Source: Bacteroidota bacterium
Lineage (GTDB): Bacteria; Bacteroidota; Bacteroidia; Chitinophagales; Chitinophagaceae
Reading direction: 5' to 3'
DNA: 64,000 nt
NCBI GenBank assembly: GCA_023386045.1
Contig: JAEWKK010000023.1
Span: 45,512-109,511 of the forward strand
Below the pieces are notes generated by a model. That model did no database searches and had not been told where the DNA came from. It was given only the letters and a program-made list of their open reading frames with translations. The position numbers and the translations under genes were made by a program. Numbering within the stretch: position 1 is the first letter of the stretch; every line of letters begins with the position of its first letter. Shown piece by piece: positions 1 through 9,333 of the stretch.

Positions 1-35
1 TCCGGAAAATAAAACACGAATCTTTATTGGTTGAA

Positions 36-62
36 ACCTGCAGATCATCTGCAGGTTTTTTT
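36..62 (+). terminator. Rho-independent terminator of a gene left of the window
   Basis: A perfect hairpin with arms AACCTGCAGAT and ATCTGCAGGTT is followed by a run of seven T. It reads rightward, so it probably ends a + strand gene that lies outside the window. No coding sequence is visible before it. Confidence 0.75.
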
Positions 63-75
63 ATGGGTTTTAGTT

Positions 76-365
76 GATAGTTCATAGTTCATAGATCATG
101 GTGCCTACACCATTGTCCATCGACCATCACTAGCGTTTCGATGTTGAAAATTTCAGTTATTTGAAACTGTTGTCGGTAAAGGATTTTGGCCATTTTTGAA
201 CTTCAAACGATTTGAACCCATTTTGGCGACATCTTGTTCATGGATCATAGTTCATAGTTGCACAAGACAGAAATGATCTGCTATATGCTTCTGCCATCCG
301 CGATTGCCTACGCTCTAAGTCCGCGACCCGTACTATGAACCATGATCTATGAACTATGAACTATC
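76..365. repeat. Gene-free segment bounded by a perfect 26-bp inverted repeat
   Basis: Positions 76-101 and 340-365 are perfect reverse complements over 26 bp. Each arm is built from 7-nt units of the type TAGTTCA. A further array of the same unit lies at about 236-260. The 238 bp between the arms hold no convincing gene. The right arm ends two bases before the stop codon of the next, leftward gene. The structure resembles a small non-autonomous insertion or an array family flanking a lost cassette; this is inference. Confidence 0.7.
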
Positions 366-367
366 CG

Positions 368-751
368 CTAATTACTCACACTCAGTACCGCCTTCAATTC
401 TCCTGTAGTACCCGGATAAGGAAAGATATTTTGAAGTTGAAAATGATATCCATCAATCAAAGCATCATTGTTGTAATGTGGCGCCAGGTCAAGCGTGGAT
501 AAAATCATGGTATGCTGTACACTGTTGATGGTCACAAAAAATCTTGCTTTTGCTACTCCCTGCCAGACACAATCAGCGTTGATTGGACAACGTGATTCTT
601 CCAGCAAACTATCAAAGCACACCTGCACAGCTCCGCTATCATATTGTTGCGTTACACAGGATGAAACCGGGATGATCAGTTCATCCGCTTCGAGAGATTT
701 TTTGCAGGACCAGATCGAGAACAGCAGAATAACAGCCAGGAAAAATTTCAT
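368..751 (-). CDS. Small hypothetical lipoprotein
   Basis: This 127-residue protein starts with a short hydrophobic signal ending in a lipobox-like SIWSC, so it is probably a Sec-exported lipoprotein with the lipidated Cys at about residue 16. Two further Cys pairs (around residues 32-45 and 55-62) could form disulfides. The mature part looks beta-rich, and I recognise no family. It lies downstream of the M20 amidohydrolase gene on the same strand with a 45-bp gap, so co-transcription is possible. Its stop codon directly abuts the repeat arm at 340-365. Confidence 0.7.
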   Translation of the reverse strand: MKFFLAVILLFSIWSCKKSLEADELIIPVSSCVTQQYDSGAVQVCFDSLLEESRCPINADCVWQGVAKARFFVTINSVQHTMILSTLDLAPHYNNDALIDGYHFQLQNIFPYPGTTGELKAVLSVSN

Positions 752-796
752 ATCAGTAGTTTGGCTGTTGACAACATGAAATGGTAAAGCGTTGCA

Positions 797-1987
797 TCAA
801 CTCACTGCCCTGCCATTCATGCCCAGCCAGGCCATGATGCCTATTCCGGTTTCAATGGCATCTTCATCGATATTGAACAAGGGAGTATGAACACCTGCCG
901 TAATGCCTTTTGCTTTATTAGCTGTACCCAGTCGGAAGAAACAACCGGGTATTTGTTGCGAATAAAATCCAAAGTCCTCGGCACCCATGCGGATCTCTGT
1001 TTCTTCAACATGATCATTGCCCATGTATTGGCCAGCCAGTTCTTTTGCCTGTTCGTGAAGCTTTTCATTATTGTACACTGCTGGATATCCTACATCAATA
1101 TGAAGATCGATCTCTGCGCCCATTGAGTGTACCAGCTCTGTTGAAAGCTTCCTGATGATATCATGTGCCCTAAATCGCCATTCTTCATCCATGGCCCTGA
1201 AGGTGCCCATTAGTTTTACTTCTGAGGGAATGACATTCGTAGTACTGCCACCCTGGAATGAGGTAATGGAAAGTACCGAAGGCTGCAATGGATTATGATT
1301 CCGGCTGATGACCTGTTGCAGGGCAACAATCAGGTGTGAAGCCACAAGGATAGTATCAACGGTGAGATGAGGAGCTGCGGCATGGCCGCCTTTACTTTTT
1401 ATAGTGATGTAGATTTCATCTGCACTGGCCATCACCTTTCCTTCACGAAAGCTTAGCTTTCCAATTTCAAGTTGAGGATTCACATGCAATGCAAAGATGG
1501 CTGCAGGGGAGGGCTTGGATAAAACTCCTTCATTGATCAGGAGGCTGGCGCCACCGGGGTTCTTTTCTTCACCAGGCTGGAAGATCAGTTTCACTGTTCC
1601 TTCCCAATCATTTCTTGTTTCTGAAAGTATTTTGGCAGCACCCAGCAGGCAGGTGGTATGTACATCATGACCACAGGCGTGCATCACACCCGGAATGGTT
1701 GACTTGTAATGAATATCATTGGCTTCCATGATTGGGAGTGCGTCCATATCGGCACGCAGGGCAATGATCCTGGAGGAAGGATTTCTTCCTTCGATCAATC
1801 CAACAACACCTGTAGTAGCTTTTACTTCAAAAGGAATATTATAAGATAAAAGTTTGTCCTGTACAAACTTGGAAGTCTCATATTCCTGGTAACTGAGTTC
1901 AGGATGTGCATGAAGATGATGTCTGATTTGGATGAATTCCGGCGCATATTTTTTTGCCAGTTCCCTGATCTTTTGTGGTTGCATCAT
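797..1987 (-). CDS. M20 family metal-dependent amidohydrolase
   Basis: This is an M20D-type peptidase/amidohydrolase, related to hippurate, IAA-amino-acid and N-acetyl-diaminopimelate hydrolases. It should hydrolyse an N-acyl amino acid with a two-metal site. Metal-ligand motifs are visible: ADMDALP and HACGHDVH near the N-terminus, PGEEKNPGG in the middle, and GAEDFGFY near the end. The central dimerisation domain is present, and the length of about 396 residues is normal. The reading frame extends to a TTG at 2026, but the ATG codons at 1987 and 1984 give the better N-terminus (MMQPQKIREL). The exact substrate cannot be told. No signal peptide is seen, so it is probably cytoplasmic. Confidence 0.9.
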   Translation of the reverse strand: MMQPQKIRELAKKYAPEFIQIRHHLHAHPELSYQEYETSKFVQDKLLSYNIPFEVKATTGVVGLIEGRNPSSRIIALRADMDALPIMEANDIHYKSTIPGVMHACGHDVHTTCLLGAAKILSETRNDWEGTVKLIFQPGEEKNPGGASLLINEGVLSKPSPAAIFALHVNPQLEIGKLSFREGKVMASADEIYITIKSKGGHAAAPHLTVDTILVASHLIVALQQVISRNHNPLQPSVLSITSFQGGSTTNVIPSEVKLMGTFRAMDEEWRFRAHDIIRKLSTELVHSMGAEIDLHIDVGYPAVYNNEKLHEQAKELAGQYMGNDHVEETEIRMGAEDFGFYSQQIPGCFFRLGTANKAKGITAGVHTPLFNIDEDAIETGIGIMAWLGMNGRAVS

Positions 1988-2026
1988 AGATATGCAATCT
2001 ATATAAAACCAGCGAATACCACTCAA

Positions 2027-2470
2027 TTACGGGTTCTCATCTTCCTTATCTTTTTCAGGAGTGACCTCTATAATGTCATTCATGATGAAGACTCCTTTTG
2101 GAAAAAATGCCTGGAGGTAGGTTTGATATTCTTTGGCTTCTTCTCTTGTTCTGAAGTTGCCCACTTTCAATTTGAAATATGGCGACTGGTAGCTGAGGTA
2201 AGCTTTTAATTCCGGGAAGTTGGTATAGACCTTTGTTTTGGCAGCAATGGCTTCGTCTCTTTTATTGGTATTTACTACCAGGAGGCGATAACCTTTTGCA
2301 GTACGTGCATTTGCTTTCCTGATAGCTGCATTGGCTTCACCCTGTTTTTTCAGTAATACATCAACCCGGGGATCCTTGTGTACGATCACAGATGAAGTAT
2401 CGCTCACAGAGATCTGTGCCTGTGCGAGACCTGTCAGCAAAACCAGAAAGCAAATGAAAAAATATCTCAT
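2027..2470 (-). CDS. Secreted SPOR-domain protein
   Basis: Residues 1-19 form a clear Sec signal peptide ending in AQAQ. Residues 65-135 look like a SPOR domain (sporulation-related repeat), a roughly 70-residue fold that binds denuded septal peptidoglycan; the pattern YRLLVVNTNKRDEA followed by YFKLKVGNFRTREEA and a C-terminal FIMNDII strand is typical. The tail is charged. It is probably a small periplasmic peptidoglycan-binding protein. It is adjacent to the M20 gene on the same strand, and the two may be co-transcribed. Confidence 0.8.
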   Translation of the reverse strand: MRYFFICFLVLLTGLAQAQISVSDTSSVIVHKDPRVDVLLKKQGEANAAIRKANARTAKGYRLLVVNTNKRDEAIAAKTKVYTNFPELKAYLSYQSPYFKLKVGNFRTREEAKEYQTYLQAFFPKGVFIMNDIIEVTPEKDKEDENP

Positions 2471-2586
2471 AGATCTAAAATTATGGAAGGCTTTGACAAA
2501 AACCAGTCCAGATACCAGAGTAAAGAGCTGAATTAATTGGATTTTAATCTAAGCAATTTGTTAAACATCTGTAAATCGCCAGGAAA

Positions 2587-3540
2587 TTAATATCCACTGC
2601 CTCCACCTCCAATATTTTCAATCGGGTGCCAGGTTGTCTTAACTTCTTGTGTATCCATGATGTAATATGGTGATTGTCCGCGTTCACTACTCCAGTTGAT
2701 ATTTTTATGGGTGATCACCCTCTTTACGTTGGCAGCACCTTTTTCCTGGAGATCGCGCTGGATATTTTCATCAGCACCACAATACACGACCGCATTCACA
2801 TCCATATGAGCTGCAAATTGGGGTGCCAGTTCTGATACTTTTCCTGTGAGAATATTCACCACGCCTCCGGGGAGATCAGATGTATGAAGGACTTCACCAA
2901 ACGAAATGGAACAAAGCGGAAGGTTTTCAGAAGCCAGTACAATACAGGTATTACCACCTGCAATAATTGGTGCGATCACAGACACCAATCCAAGTAAGGA
3001 GCTGTCCTGTGGAGCAATAGCTGCCACCACACCCGTAGGTTCGGGCACTGAAAAATTAAAATGAGAAGAAGCAACAGGATTTACTGTTCCAAACAGCTGC
3101 TGGTATTTGTCGCACCATCCTGCATACCAGATCAGACGGTCAATAGCAATGGTCACTTCTTTCTGTGCTGCAGCCTTTGTTGCATCCTGCAACATCAGTT
3201 CTTCAATGAACTGTGCTTTCCTTCCTTCAAGCATTTCTGCTATGCGGTATAAGATCTGCCCGCGATTGAATGCAGCTCTTCCTGACCAACCTTTAAATGC
3301 AGCTCTTGCCGCAACAACTGCATCGCGAAAATCTTTTCTTGAACTCAGGCAAACATTGGCCAGCGAATGTCCTTTTGAATTGGTGGGTACATAATAACGA
3401 CCACTTTCCGTTCTGGGAAACTGTCCGCCAATATATAATTTATAGGTCTTCAGAACTTCCAGCCTTTTGTTACTGGCCGGTTGTTCCATTCCATTTTCAC
3501 TGATAACAATGCTCGAGTTTTTTTCTGTTGATTTACTCAT
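2587..3540 (-). CDS. Catalytically degenerate aldehyde dehydrogenase-like protein (ALDH16 C-half like)
   Basis: The 317 residues match the aldehyde dehydrogenase fold from its first strands (YKLYIGGQF) through the coenzyme domain, but active-site elements are lost. The PWNFP segment reads APQDSSL, the KPAE segment reads LASEN, the FTGS loop reads YCGAD, and the LELGGK glutamate and catalytic-Cys region are deleted. The end, GGGGSGY, mimics the FGGYKESGYG tail of active enzymes. It lies 66 bp after a complete aldehyde dehydrogenase gene. Family knowledge: ALDH16 proteins carry an active ALDH domain fused to a second, inactive one. I infer that this gene is the unfused second half, acting as a structural partner. 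Confidence 0.8.
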   Translation of the reverse strand: MSKSTEKNSSIVISENGMEQPASNKRLEVLKTYKLYIGGQFPRTESGRYYVPTNSKGHSLANVCLSSRKDFRDAVVAARAAFKGWSGRAAFNRGQILYRIAEMLEGRKAQFIEELMLQDATKAAAQKEVTIAIDRLIWYAGWCDKYQQLFGTVNPVASSHFNFSVPEPTGVVAAIAPQDSSLLGLVSVIAPIIAGGNTCIVLASENLPLCSISFGEVLHTSDLPGGVVNILTGKVSELAPQFAAHMDVNAVVYCGADENIQRDLQEKGAANVKRVITHKNINWSSERGQSPYYIMDTQEVKTTWHPIENIGGGGSGY

Positions 3541-3606
3541 GTGAGTATAAGCTTTTAAGATCAGAGATGAATAAAGCTCTTCTCCTTGTTGTCGAATATT
3601 TCTTTT

Positions 3607-5115
3607 TTAAACCAGTTTCATATAAGCTGCTAATCCATGTAAGCCACCTTCTCTTCCATAACCACTTTCCTTGTATCCGCCGAAAGGTGATGTTGGATCA
3701 AACTTATTGTAGGTATTGGCCCATACCACGCCGGCACGCATTTTTGTTGTCAGGTTAAAGATCTTCGAACCCTTATCTGTCCAAACACCTGCGCTTAACC
3801 CATAAGCAGTGTTATTGGCTTTTTCAATGACTTCTTCATCTGTGCGGAAGGTTTGTATCGCCAGAACAGGTCCAAAAATTTCTTCCTGTGCTATCCTGTT
3901 TGATTGGGCAACATTTGTAAAGAGAGTTGGCCTGCAGTAGAAACCTTTTCCAGGCAATGAACATCCGCTCTGGAAAATTTCGGCTCCTTCTTTTTTGCCG
4001 ATCTCGATATACCTGTTGATCACATCCAGCTGGTTCTTTGAATTGATGGCACCGATATCGGTATTCTTATCCATGGGATCACCAACGATCAGTGTTTCAA
4101 TCCTGTCCTTGAGTTTTCTCAATACCACATCATACACGGATTCCTGTACATACAACCTGGAACCTGCACAGCATACATGTCCCTGGTTGAAATAAATTCC
4201 GTTGATGATGCCTTCAACCGCCTGGTCAATAGGTGCATCTTCAAATATGATATTGGCAGCTTTGCCACCCAATTCAAGTGTGAGTTTTTTATCTGTGCCT
4301 GCAATTGCGCGTTGAATGATCTTACCCACTTCCGTTGAACCCGTAAAGGCGATCTTGTCGACGCCCGGATGATTGACGATCATGGCTCCTGTTTCACCAA
4401 AGCCAGTAATGATATTGACTACTCCATCAGGCAGTCCGGCTTCCTGGAAGATCTCTGCCAGCTTCAGTGCAGTTAGTGGCGTGGTCTCAGCAGGTTTTAA
4501 TACAACCGTATTGCCGGCAGCAAGAGCAGGAGCAATTTTCCAGGCAGCCATCAACAATGGAAAATTCCACGGTATAATCTGTCCTGCAACTCCTAAGGCT
4601 TGTGGCATCCTGTTTGGAAAAGCATATTCCAACTTGTCGGCCCATCCTGCATAATAAAAGAAATGATTGGCAGCAAGTGGAACATCTATATCTCTTGATT
4701 CACGAATGGTCTTGCCACCATCCAGCGATTCGATCACGGCAAATTCTCTTGCTCTTTCCTGGATCATACGCGAAATGCGATAGATATATTTGGCCCTTTC
4801 CTTTGGAGCCATTTTTTTCCAGTACTTATCTGAAGCGGTTCTTGCAGATCTTACGGCTTTGTCCACATCAGCAGCATTGGCCTCGGCTACTTCCGCTAAT
4901 TTTTTTTCATTAGCAGGATTAATGGTATCAAAATATTTTCCTGAGGAAGGTTTTGTGAATTTTCCATTGATAAAAAGATCATAGCGATCTTTCAGCTTTA
5001 TGTGACTGACGCTTTCAGGCGCTGGTGCATAGGGCCAGCCTTCATTGAACTTCAGCTTTGGCACACCATTGCTGTTTTCACTGCTTACTGTTTTTGCCTT
5101 TTTGGTTGTAGACAT
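3607..5115 (-). CDS. Aldehyde dehydrogenase (NAD-dependent)
   Basis: This full-length 502-residue aldehyde dehydrogenase oxidises an aldehyde to the acid. It has the PWNFPLLMAAWK Asn motif, the KPAETTPLTAL cofactor segment, FTGSTEVG, the general-base LELGGK, the catalytic Cys315 in NQGHVCCAG, and the C-terminal FGGYKESGYGREGG. No signal is seen, so it is cytoplasmic. It sits 37 bp downstream of deoC. DeoC releases acetaldehyde from deoxyribose 5-phosphate, so the natural reading is that this enzyme oxidises that acetaldehyde to acetate. The N-terminal tail of about 40 residues is Lys/Ser rich and not part of the fold. Confidence 0.93.
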   Translation of the reverse strand: MSTTKKAKTVSSENSNGVPKLKFNEGWPYAPAPESVSHIKLKDRYDLFINGKFTKPSSGKYFDTINPANEKKLAEVAEANAADVDKAVRSARTASDKYWKKMAPKERAKYIYRISRMIQERAREFAVIESLDGGKTIRESRDIDVPLAANHFFYYAGWADKLEYAFPNRMPQALGVAGQIIPWNFPLLMAAWKIAPALAAGNTVVLKPAETTPLTALKLAEIFQEAGLPDGVVNIITGFGETGAMIVNHPGVDKIAFTGSTEVGKIIQRAIAGTDKKLTLELGGKAANIIFEDAPIDQAVEGIINGIYFNQGHVCCAGSRLYVQESVYDVVLRKLKDRIETLIVGDPMDKNTDIGAINSKNQLDVINRYIEIGKKEGAEIFQSGCSLPGKGFYCRPTLFTNVAQSNRIAQEEIFGPVLAIQTFRTDEEVIEKANNTAYGLSAGVWTDKGSKIFNLTTKMRAGVVWANTYNKFDPTSPFGGYKESGYGREGGLHGLAAYMKLV

Positions 5116-5152
5116 TATATTGATTAGTTCTTTTAAAATTTAAAACGAAAGA

Positions 5153-6073
5153 TCAGTCGATTGAAAAATAATCAGCGCTTTGATAAAGTCCTGTTTTTTC
5201 TTTCACTAACTGCATCAATACATCATTGGCAAGACTGCTGGCGCCAAAGCGGAACCACTGGTTATTCATCCAGTCCATCCCCAATGTTTCATGAAGCATC
5301 ACCAGGTAATGCAGTGCTGCCTTTGATTTTGAAATGCCTCCTGCTGGTTTCATGCCGATCATCCTGCCCGTTTGGTAATAAAAATCACGGATCGCTTCAA
5401 GCATGGTCAGTGTTACCGGCATAGTTGCTGCAGGTTGTATTTTACCAGTTGAGGTTTTGATAAAGTCAGCTCCGGCATACATGGCGATATCACTCGCTCT
5501 TCTTACTTTATCCAGGGTTCCCAGTTCTCCTGTTTCCAGGATCACCTTTAATCTTGCAGGGCCACAGGCTTCTTTGATGGCTGCTATCTCATCAAAAACA
5601 AAATTGTATTCACCCGATAAAAATTTACCTCTCGAGATCACCATATCAACTTCATCAGCGCCTTCGTCAACTGCAAACTTTGTATCGCGGATCTTGACAT
5701 CAGTAGGAGCCTGTCCGCTGGGAAAGGCAGTAGCTACCGAGGCTATCTTTATGGCTGATCCTTCAACAGCTTTTCTTGCCACTTTTACCATAGAAGGATA
5801 AACGCATACAGCGGCCACCGTTGGCAGGCCTTCATAACTGTCGTGAAGATGTCTTGCTTTATAACAAAGCTGCCTCACCTTTCCATCTGTATCTTTTCCT
5901 TCCAACGTAGTCAGGTCGATCATGCTGAGCACCAGCTTCAGTCCTTCAACCTTTGTTTCTTTTTTTATACTCCGTTTGGTAAAGCGTGAAACTCTTTCTT
6001 CCTGTCCCACCTGGTCTATCCGCGGTGTTGATCTGAAATCAGGAATAACCAATCTTTCTTTAACTGCACTCAT
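5153..6073 (-). CDS. deoC: Deoxyribose-phosphate aldolase
   Basis: DeoC cleaves 2-deoxyribose 5-phosphate to glyceraldehyde 3-phosphate and acetaldehyde through a Schiff-base lysine. The class I aldolase barrel is visible: VAAVCVYPSMV, EVDMVISRGKFLSG, KVILETGELG, the Schiff-base strand FIKTSTGK, and MKPAGGISK for the phosphate site. At 306 residues it is longer than the E. coli enzyme and closer to the long eukaryote-like type, with an extra charged N-terminal stretch. It is the first gene of a three-gene leftward operon with the two aldehyde dehydrogenase genes, consistent with deoxynucleoside catabolism. Confidence 0.95.
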   Translation of the reverse strand: MSAVKERLVIPDFRSTPRIDQVGQEERVSRFTKRSIKKETKVEGLKLVLSMIDLTTLEGKDTDGKVRQLCYKARHLHDSYEGLPTVAAVCVYPSMVKVARKAVEGSAIKIASVATAFPSGQAPTDVKIRDTKFAVDEGADEVDMVISRGKFLSGEYNFVFDEIAAIKEACGPARLKVILETGELGTLDKVRRASDIAMYAGADFIKTSTGKIQPAATMPVTLTMLEAIRDFYYQTGRMIGMKPAGGISKSKAALHYLVMLHETLGMDWMNNQWFRFGASSLANDVLMQLVKEKTGLYQSADYFSID

Positions 6074-6243
6074 ATTGAATAATTCACAGGTTTCAAAAAT
6101 ATAACTAATTCAGCCATGGAAGCCTTAAAGGATTGACTAAAACCCGCTTCCGTTCATGGATTTACCGGCACCGGATGAGATTTTTGTTTCAATTCTCTTT
6201 AAATTAGAACTCTTCAGATATCTACATCACTAAAAGTACACAC

Positions 6244-9200
6244 ATGAGAAAATTGAAGAGCTATTTTCTTGCCTTAATGGTTTTGCTATTTGCAAAGCAA
6301 TCGGTGGCGCAGCCAACCTTCCCTGAAAATGGGGTTGCTGATCCGCGGCATGGCTATTACGCATTCACCAACGCTACCATTGTAAAGGATGCAGGTACTA
6401 CCATTACTAATGGAACGCTGATCATCAGGGATGGAAAGATCCTCGCTGTTGGCAAAGACCTGAAAGTTCCTTCGGGAGCAGTGGAGGTCAACTGCAGCGG
6501 AAAATTTATCTATCCATCTTTCATTGACATTTACGCCGATTATGGAATCCCGGCACCCACACCAACTGGTGGAGGATTTACGCCAGGACAGCAGGCCCAG
6601 TTAAATTCGGCAACCAAGGGTGCTTATGGTTGGAACCAGGCCATCAAGGCAGATGCTGATGCCTATAGGGTATTTGCAATTGACCCGGTAAAAGCAAAAT
6701 CATTGCGCGATGCAGGTTTTGGTTCCGTGCTCACACACGTGAGGGATGGCATTGCCCGCGGAACAGGAACCCTGGTGACACTGGCCACGGAAAAAGAAAA
6801 TTATTCTATACTGAAGGACCGTGCTTCTGCTCATTATTCTTTTAGTAAGGGTAGTTCAAGACAAAGCTATCCGGGATCCATGATGGGTTCAATCGCGCTT
6901 CTGCGACAAACTTATCTCGATGCACAATGGTATAAAAACAAACCGGCTGCAGAAGGATTGAACCTCAGTCTGCAAGCCTGGAATAACAACCAGGATCTTC
7001 CACAGATCTTTGAAGCCAATGATAAATGGAATGACCTCAGGGCCGACAGGATAGGTGATGAATTTGGCGTGCAGTATATCATCAAAGCAGGTCAGGATGA
7101 ATACCAGCGCATTAGGGAAATGAAAGCTACTGGCGCTACATTTATAGTACCTCTTAATTTTCCTCAGGCACAGGATGTAGAAGATCCTGCAGATGCAAGA
7201 TTTGTTTCGGTTACCGATATGAAGCACTGGGAGCTGGCACCTACCAATCCTGCTGCTTTTGAAAAAGCAGGCATACCTTTTTGTCTGACTACTTCTGATC
7301 TTCGTGATACCCGTTCTTTTTTTACCAATCTCAGAACTGCTATTAATTACGGTCTGACGGAAACTGCTGCATTGAATGCATTAACAAAAACTCCTGCACA
7401 GGTATTGGGTGTATCTCACCTGGTGGGAAGTCTTGATGCAGGTAAGGTGGCTAATTTCTTGATTACCACAGGATCCATTTTCCAGGAAAAAACATCCATA
7501 CTTCAAAACTGGGTGCAGGGTCAGAAATATACTGTGAAGGAAGACAGCTGGAATGATCCCAGGGGCAGGTATAAGATTGTGATGAATACTTCTTCAGGTC
7601 CTGTAAATTATACGCTGGATTTCAAGAGCAATAACTCAGCTAATCTTATTACAGGCAGGGATACCATCACTTCAAAATTTTATTTTGATGGACGTAATGT
7701 TCGCATCAATGTTGCGCCTGAAAGAAGATTGCCTTCAGAAAATTTCAGGTTGAGCGGACTTGTAAGTAATAATGAATGGACAGGCACTGGAGAAGACAGC
7801 GCCGGTAACCGTTTTACCTGGACGGCTTCCTACCTTGAAGCGGGTCAACAGAAAGCCGACAGTGCAAGGTCAAGAAAACCATCTCAACTGGGCAAGCTTG
7901 TTTTTCCGTTTGAGCCCTTTGGCTGGACAGAAGAACAGCAACCCAGACAGGAAACCATTCTTATCAAAAATGCAACGGTTTGGACCAATGAAAAAGAAGG
8001 TGTCTTGCAGAATGCAGATGTGCTGATCAAAAATGGTAAGATAGCTGCAGTAGGTAAGAATCTCTCTGATGCGACAGCAAAAATTATTGATGGTACAGGC
8101 AAACATGTAACGCCTGGTATCATTGATGAACATTCGCATATTGCAGCTGCTTCCATTAACGAAGGCGGTCAAAGCGTGACCTCCGAAGTTCGCATTGGTG
8201 ATAACCTCAATCCAGATGATATCAATATATACCGGCAGTTAAGTGGTGGTGTAACTACCTCTCATATTCTCCATGGTTCGGCCAATGCTATTGGCGGACA
8301 AACTCAATTGATCAAACTTCGCTGGGGTGCCAATGATGAAGAACTGAAGTTCAGGAACTGGCCGGGTCAGATCAAGTTTGCATTAGGTGAGAATGTGAAG
8401 CGTTCAACATCTTCTGTCAGTAACAGTTCCAACAATAATCGTTATCCTGATACAAGGATGGGTGTTGAGCAGGTTTTGGTTGATGCCTTCACAAGAGCAA
8501 AGGATTATAAAAAAGCCTGGGCTGATTATAATGCAAAAGATAAAAAAGCAAAAGGCGATGCACCAAGAAGGGATCTTGAACTGGATGCCCTTGTAGAGAT
8601 CCTGGATAACAAACGTTTCATCACCTGTCATTCCTATGTGCAAAGTGAGATCAACAGTGCTATGGAAGTTGCGAACAGGATGGGTTATAAATACAACACG
8701 TTCACACATATTCTGGAAGGATATAAGGTGGCGGATAAGATGAAAGCACATGGTGCAAATGCCTCAACATTTTCCGACTGGTGGGCATATAAAATGGAAG
8801 TGCAGGATGCCATACCATATAATGCAGCTATCATGCAGAAAGTTGGATTAAATGTGGCTATCAATTCAGACGATGCCGAGATGGCAAGAAGACTGAACCA
8901 GGAAGCAGGCAAGATCGTTAAGTATGGTGGCGTTACTGAAGAAGAAGCGTTGAAGATGGTAACACTTAACCCGGCTAAAATGCTTCATGTTGAAGACAAG
9001 GTTGGAAGTCTTAAGGTGGGTAAGGATGGCGATGTGGTTTTATGGAGTGATCATCCATTGAGCATTTATGCGAAGGCACTTTATACCATTGTTGACGGTA
9101 CTATTTATTTCGACAGGACAAAAGATGAACAGCTTCAGAAAGAACTCGATGCGGAAAGAAACAGGCTGGTGAAAAAAATGGTGGGCGAAAAAAGAAGCGG

Positions 9201-9297
9201 CATGCCCGTATCTCCAGCCCAGCCAAGTTACCAGGTCATGCACAACTGCTCCGACCATCTGCATTCGCATGGATTGCTGGTGGTGGAGGAAGAATAG
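6244..9297 (+). CDS. Secreted tandem amidohydrolase-family protein
   Basis: A Sec signal peptide (residues 1-22, ending VAQ) precedes two amidohydrolase-like modules. The first (about 30-430) has the small beta-sandwich strands and the closing GKVANFLI element, but its metal motif is replaced: PSFIDIYADYG lacks the HxH of active enzymes. The second (about 570-980) has an HxH-type motif in DEHSHI, histidines in ITCHSYV and HILEGYK, and the aspartate-bearing NSDDAEMARR, so it is the likely catalytic half. It acts in the periplasm or at the surface; the substrate is unknown. The next amidohydrolase gene at 9838 is its probable operon partner, now separated by the S23-type cassette. Confidence 0.85.
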   Translation: MRKLKSYFLALMVLLFAKQSVAQPTFPENGVADPRHGYYAFTNATIVKDAGTTITNGTLIIRDGKILAVGKDLKVPSGAVEVNCSGKFIYPSFIDIYADYGIPAPTPTGGGFTPGQQAQLNSATKGAYGWNQAIKADADAYRVFAIDPVKAKSLRDAGFGSVLTHVRDGIARGTGTLVTLATEKENYSILKDRASAHYSFSKGSSRQSYPGSMMGSIALLRQTYLDAQWYKNKPAAEGLNLSLQAWNNNQDLPQIFEANDKWNDLRADRIGDEFGVQYIIKAGQDEYQRIREMKATGATFIVPLNFPQAQDVEDPADARFVSVTDMKHWELAPTNPAAFEKAGIPFCLTTSDLRDTRSFFTNLRTAINYGLTETAALNALTKTPAQVLGVSHLVGSLDAGKVANFLITTGSIFQEKTSILQNWVQGQKYTVKEDSWNDPRGRYKIVMNTSSGPVNYTLDFKSNNSANLITGRDTITSKFYFDGRNVRINVAPERRLPSENFRLSGLVSNNEWTGTGEDSAGNRFTWTASYLEAGQQKADSARSRKPSQLGKLVFPFEPFGWTEEQQPRQETILIKNATVWTNEKEGVLQNADVLIKNGKIAAVGKNLSDATAKIIDGTGKHVTPGIIDEHSHIAAASINEGGQSVTSEVRIGDNLNPDDINIYRQLSGGVTTSHILHGSANAIGGQTQLIKLRWGANDEELKFRNWPGQIKFALGENVKRSTSSVSNSSNNNRYPDTRMGVEQVLVDAFTRAKDYKKAWADYNAKDKKAKGDAPRRDLELDALVEILDNKRFITCHSYVQSEINSAMEVANRMGYKYNTFTHILEGYKVADKMKAHGANASTFSDWWAYKMEVQDAIPYNAAIMQKVGLNVAINSDDAEMARRLNQEAGKIVKYGGVTEEEALKMVTLNPAKMLHVEDKVGSLKVGKDGDVVLWSDHPLSIYAKALYTIVDGTIYFDRTKDEQLQKELDAERNRLVKKMVGEKRSGMPVSPAQPSYQVMHNCSDHLHSHGLLVVEEE

Positions 9298-9303
9298 TTC
9301 AGG

Positions 9304-9333
9304 AGTTTACAAGTTCACGAGTTCACAAGTTGA
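9304..9333. repeat. Left array of 8-nt units flanking the S23-type gene
   Basis: Units of the form [CA]AAGTTCA/CGAGTTCA run from just after the stop codon of the preceding amidohydrolase gene. The 20 bp at 9312-9331 are the exact reverse complement of 9783-9802 on the other side of the S23-type gene. Confidence 0.75.
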
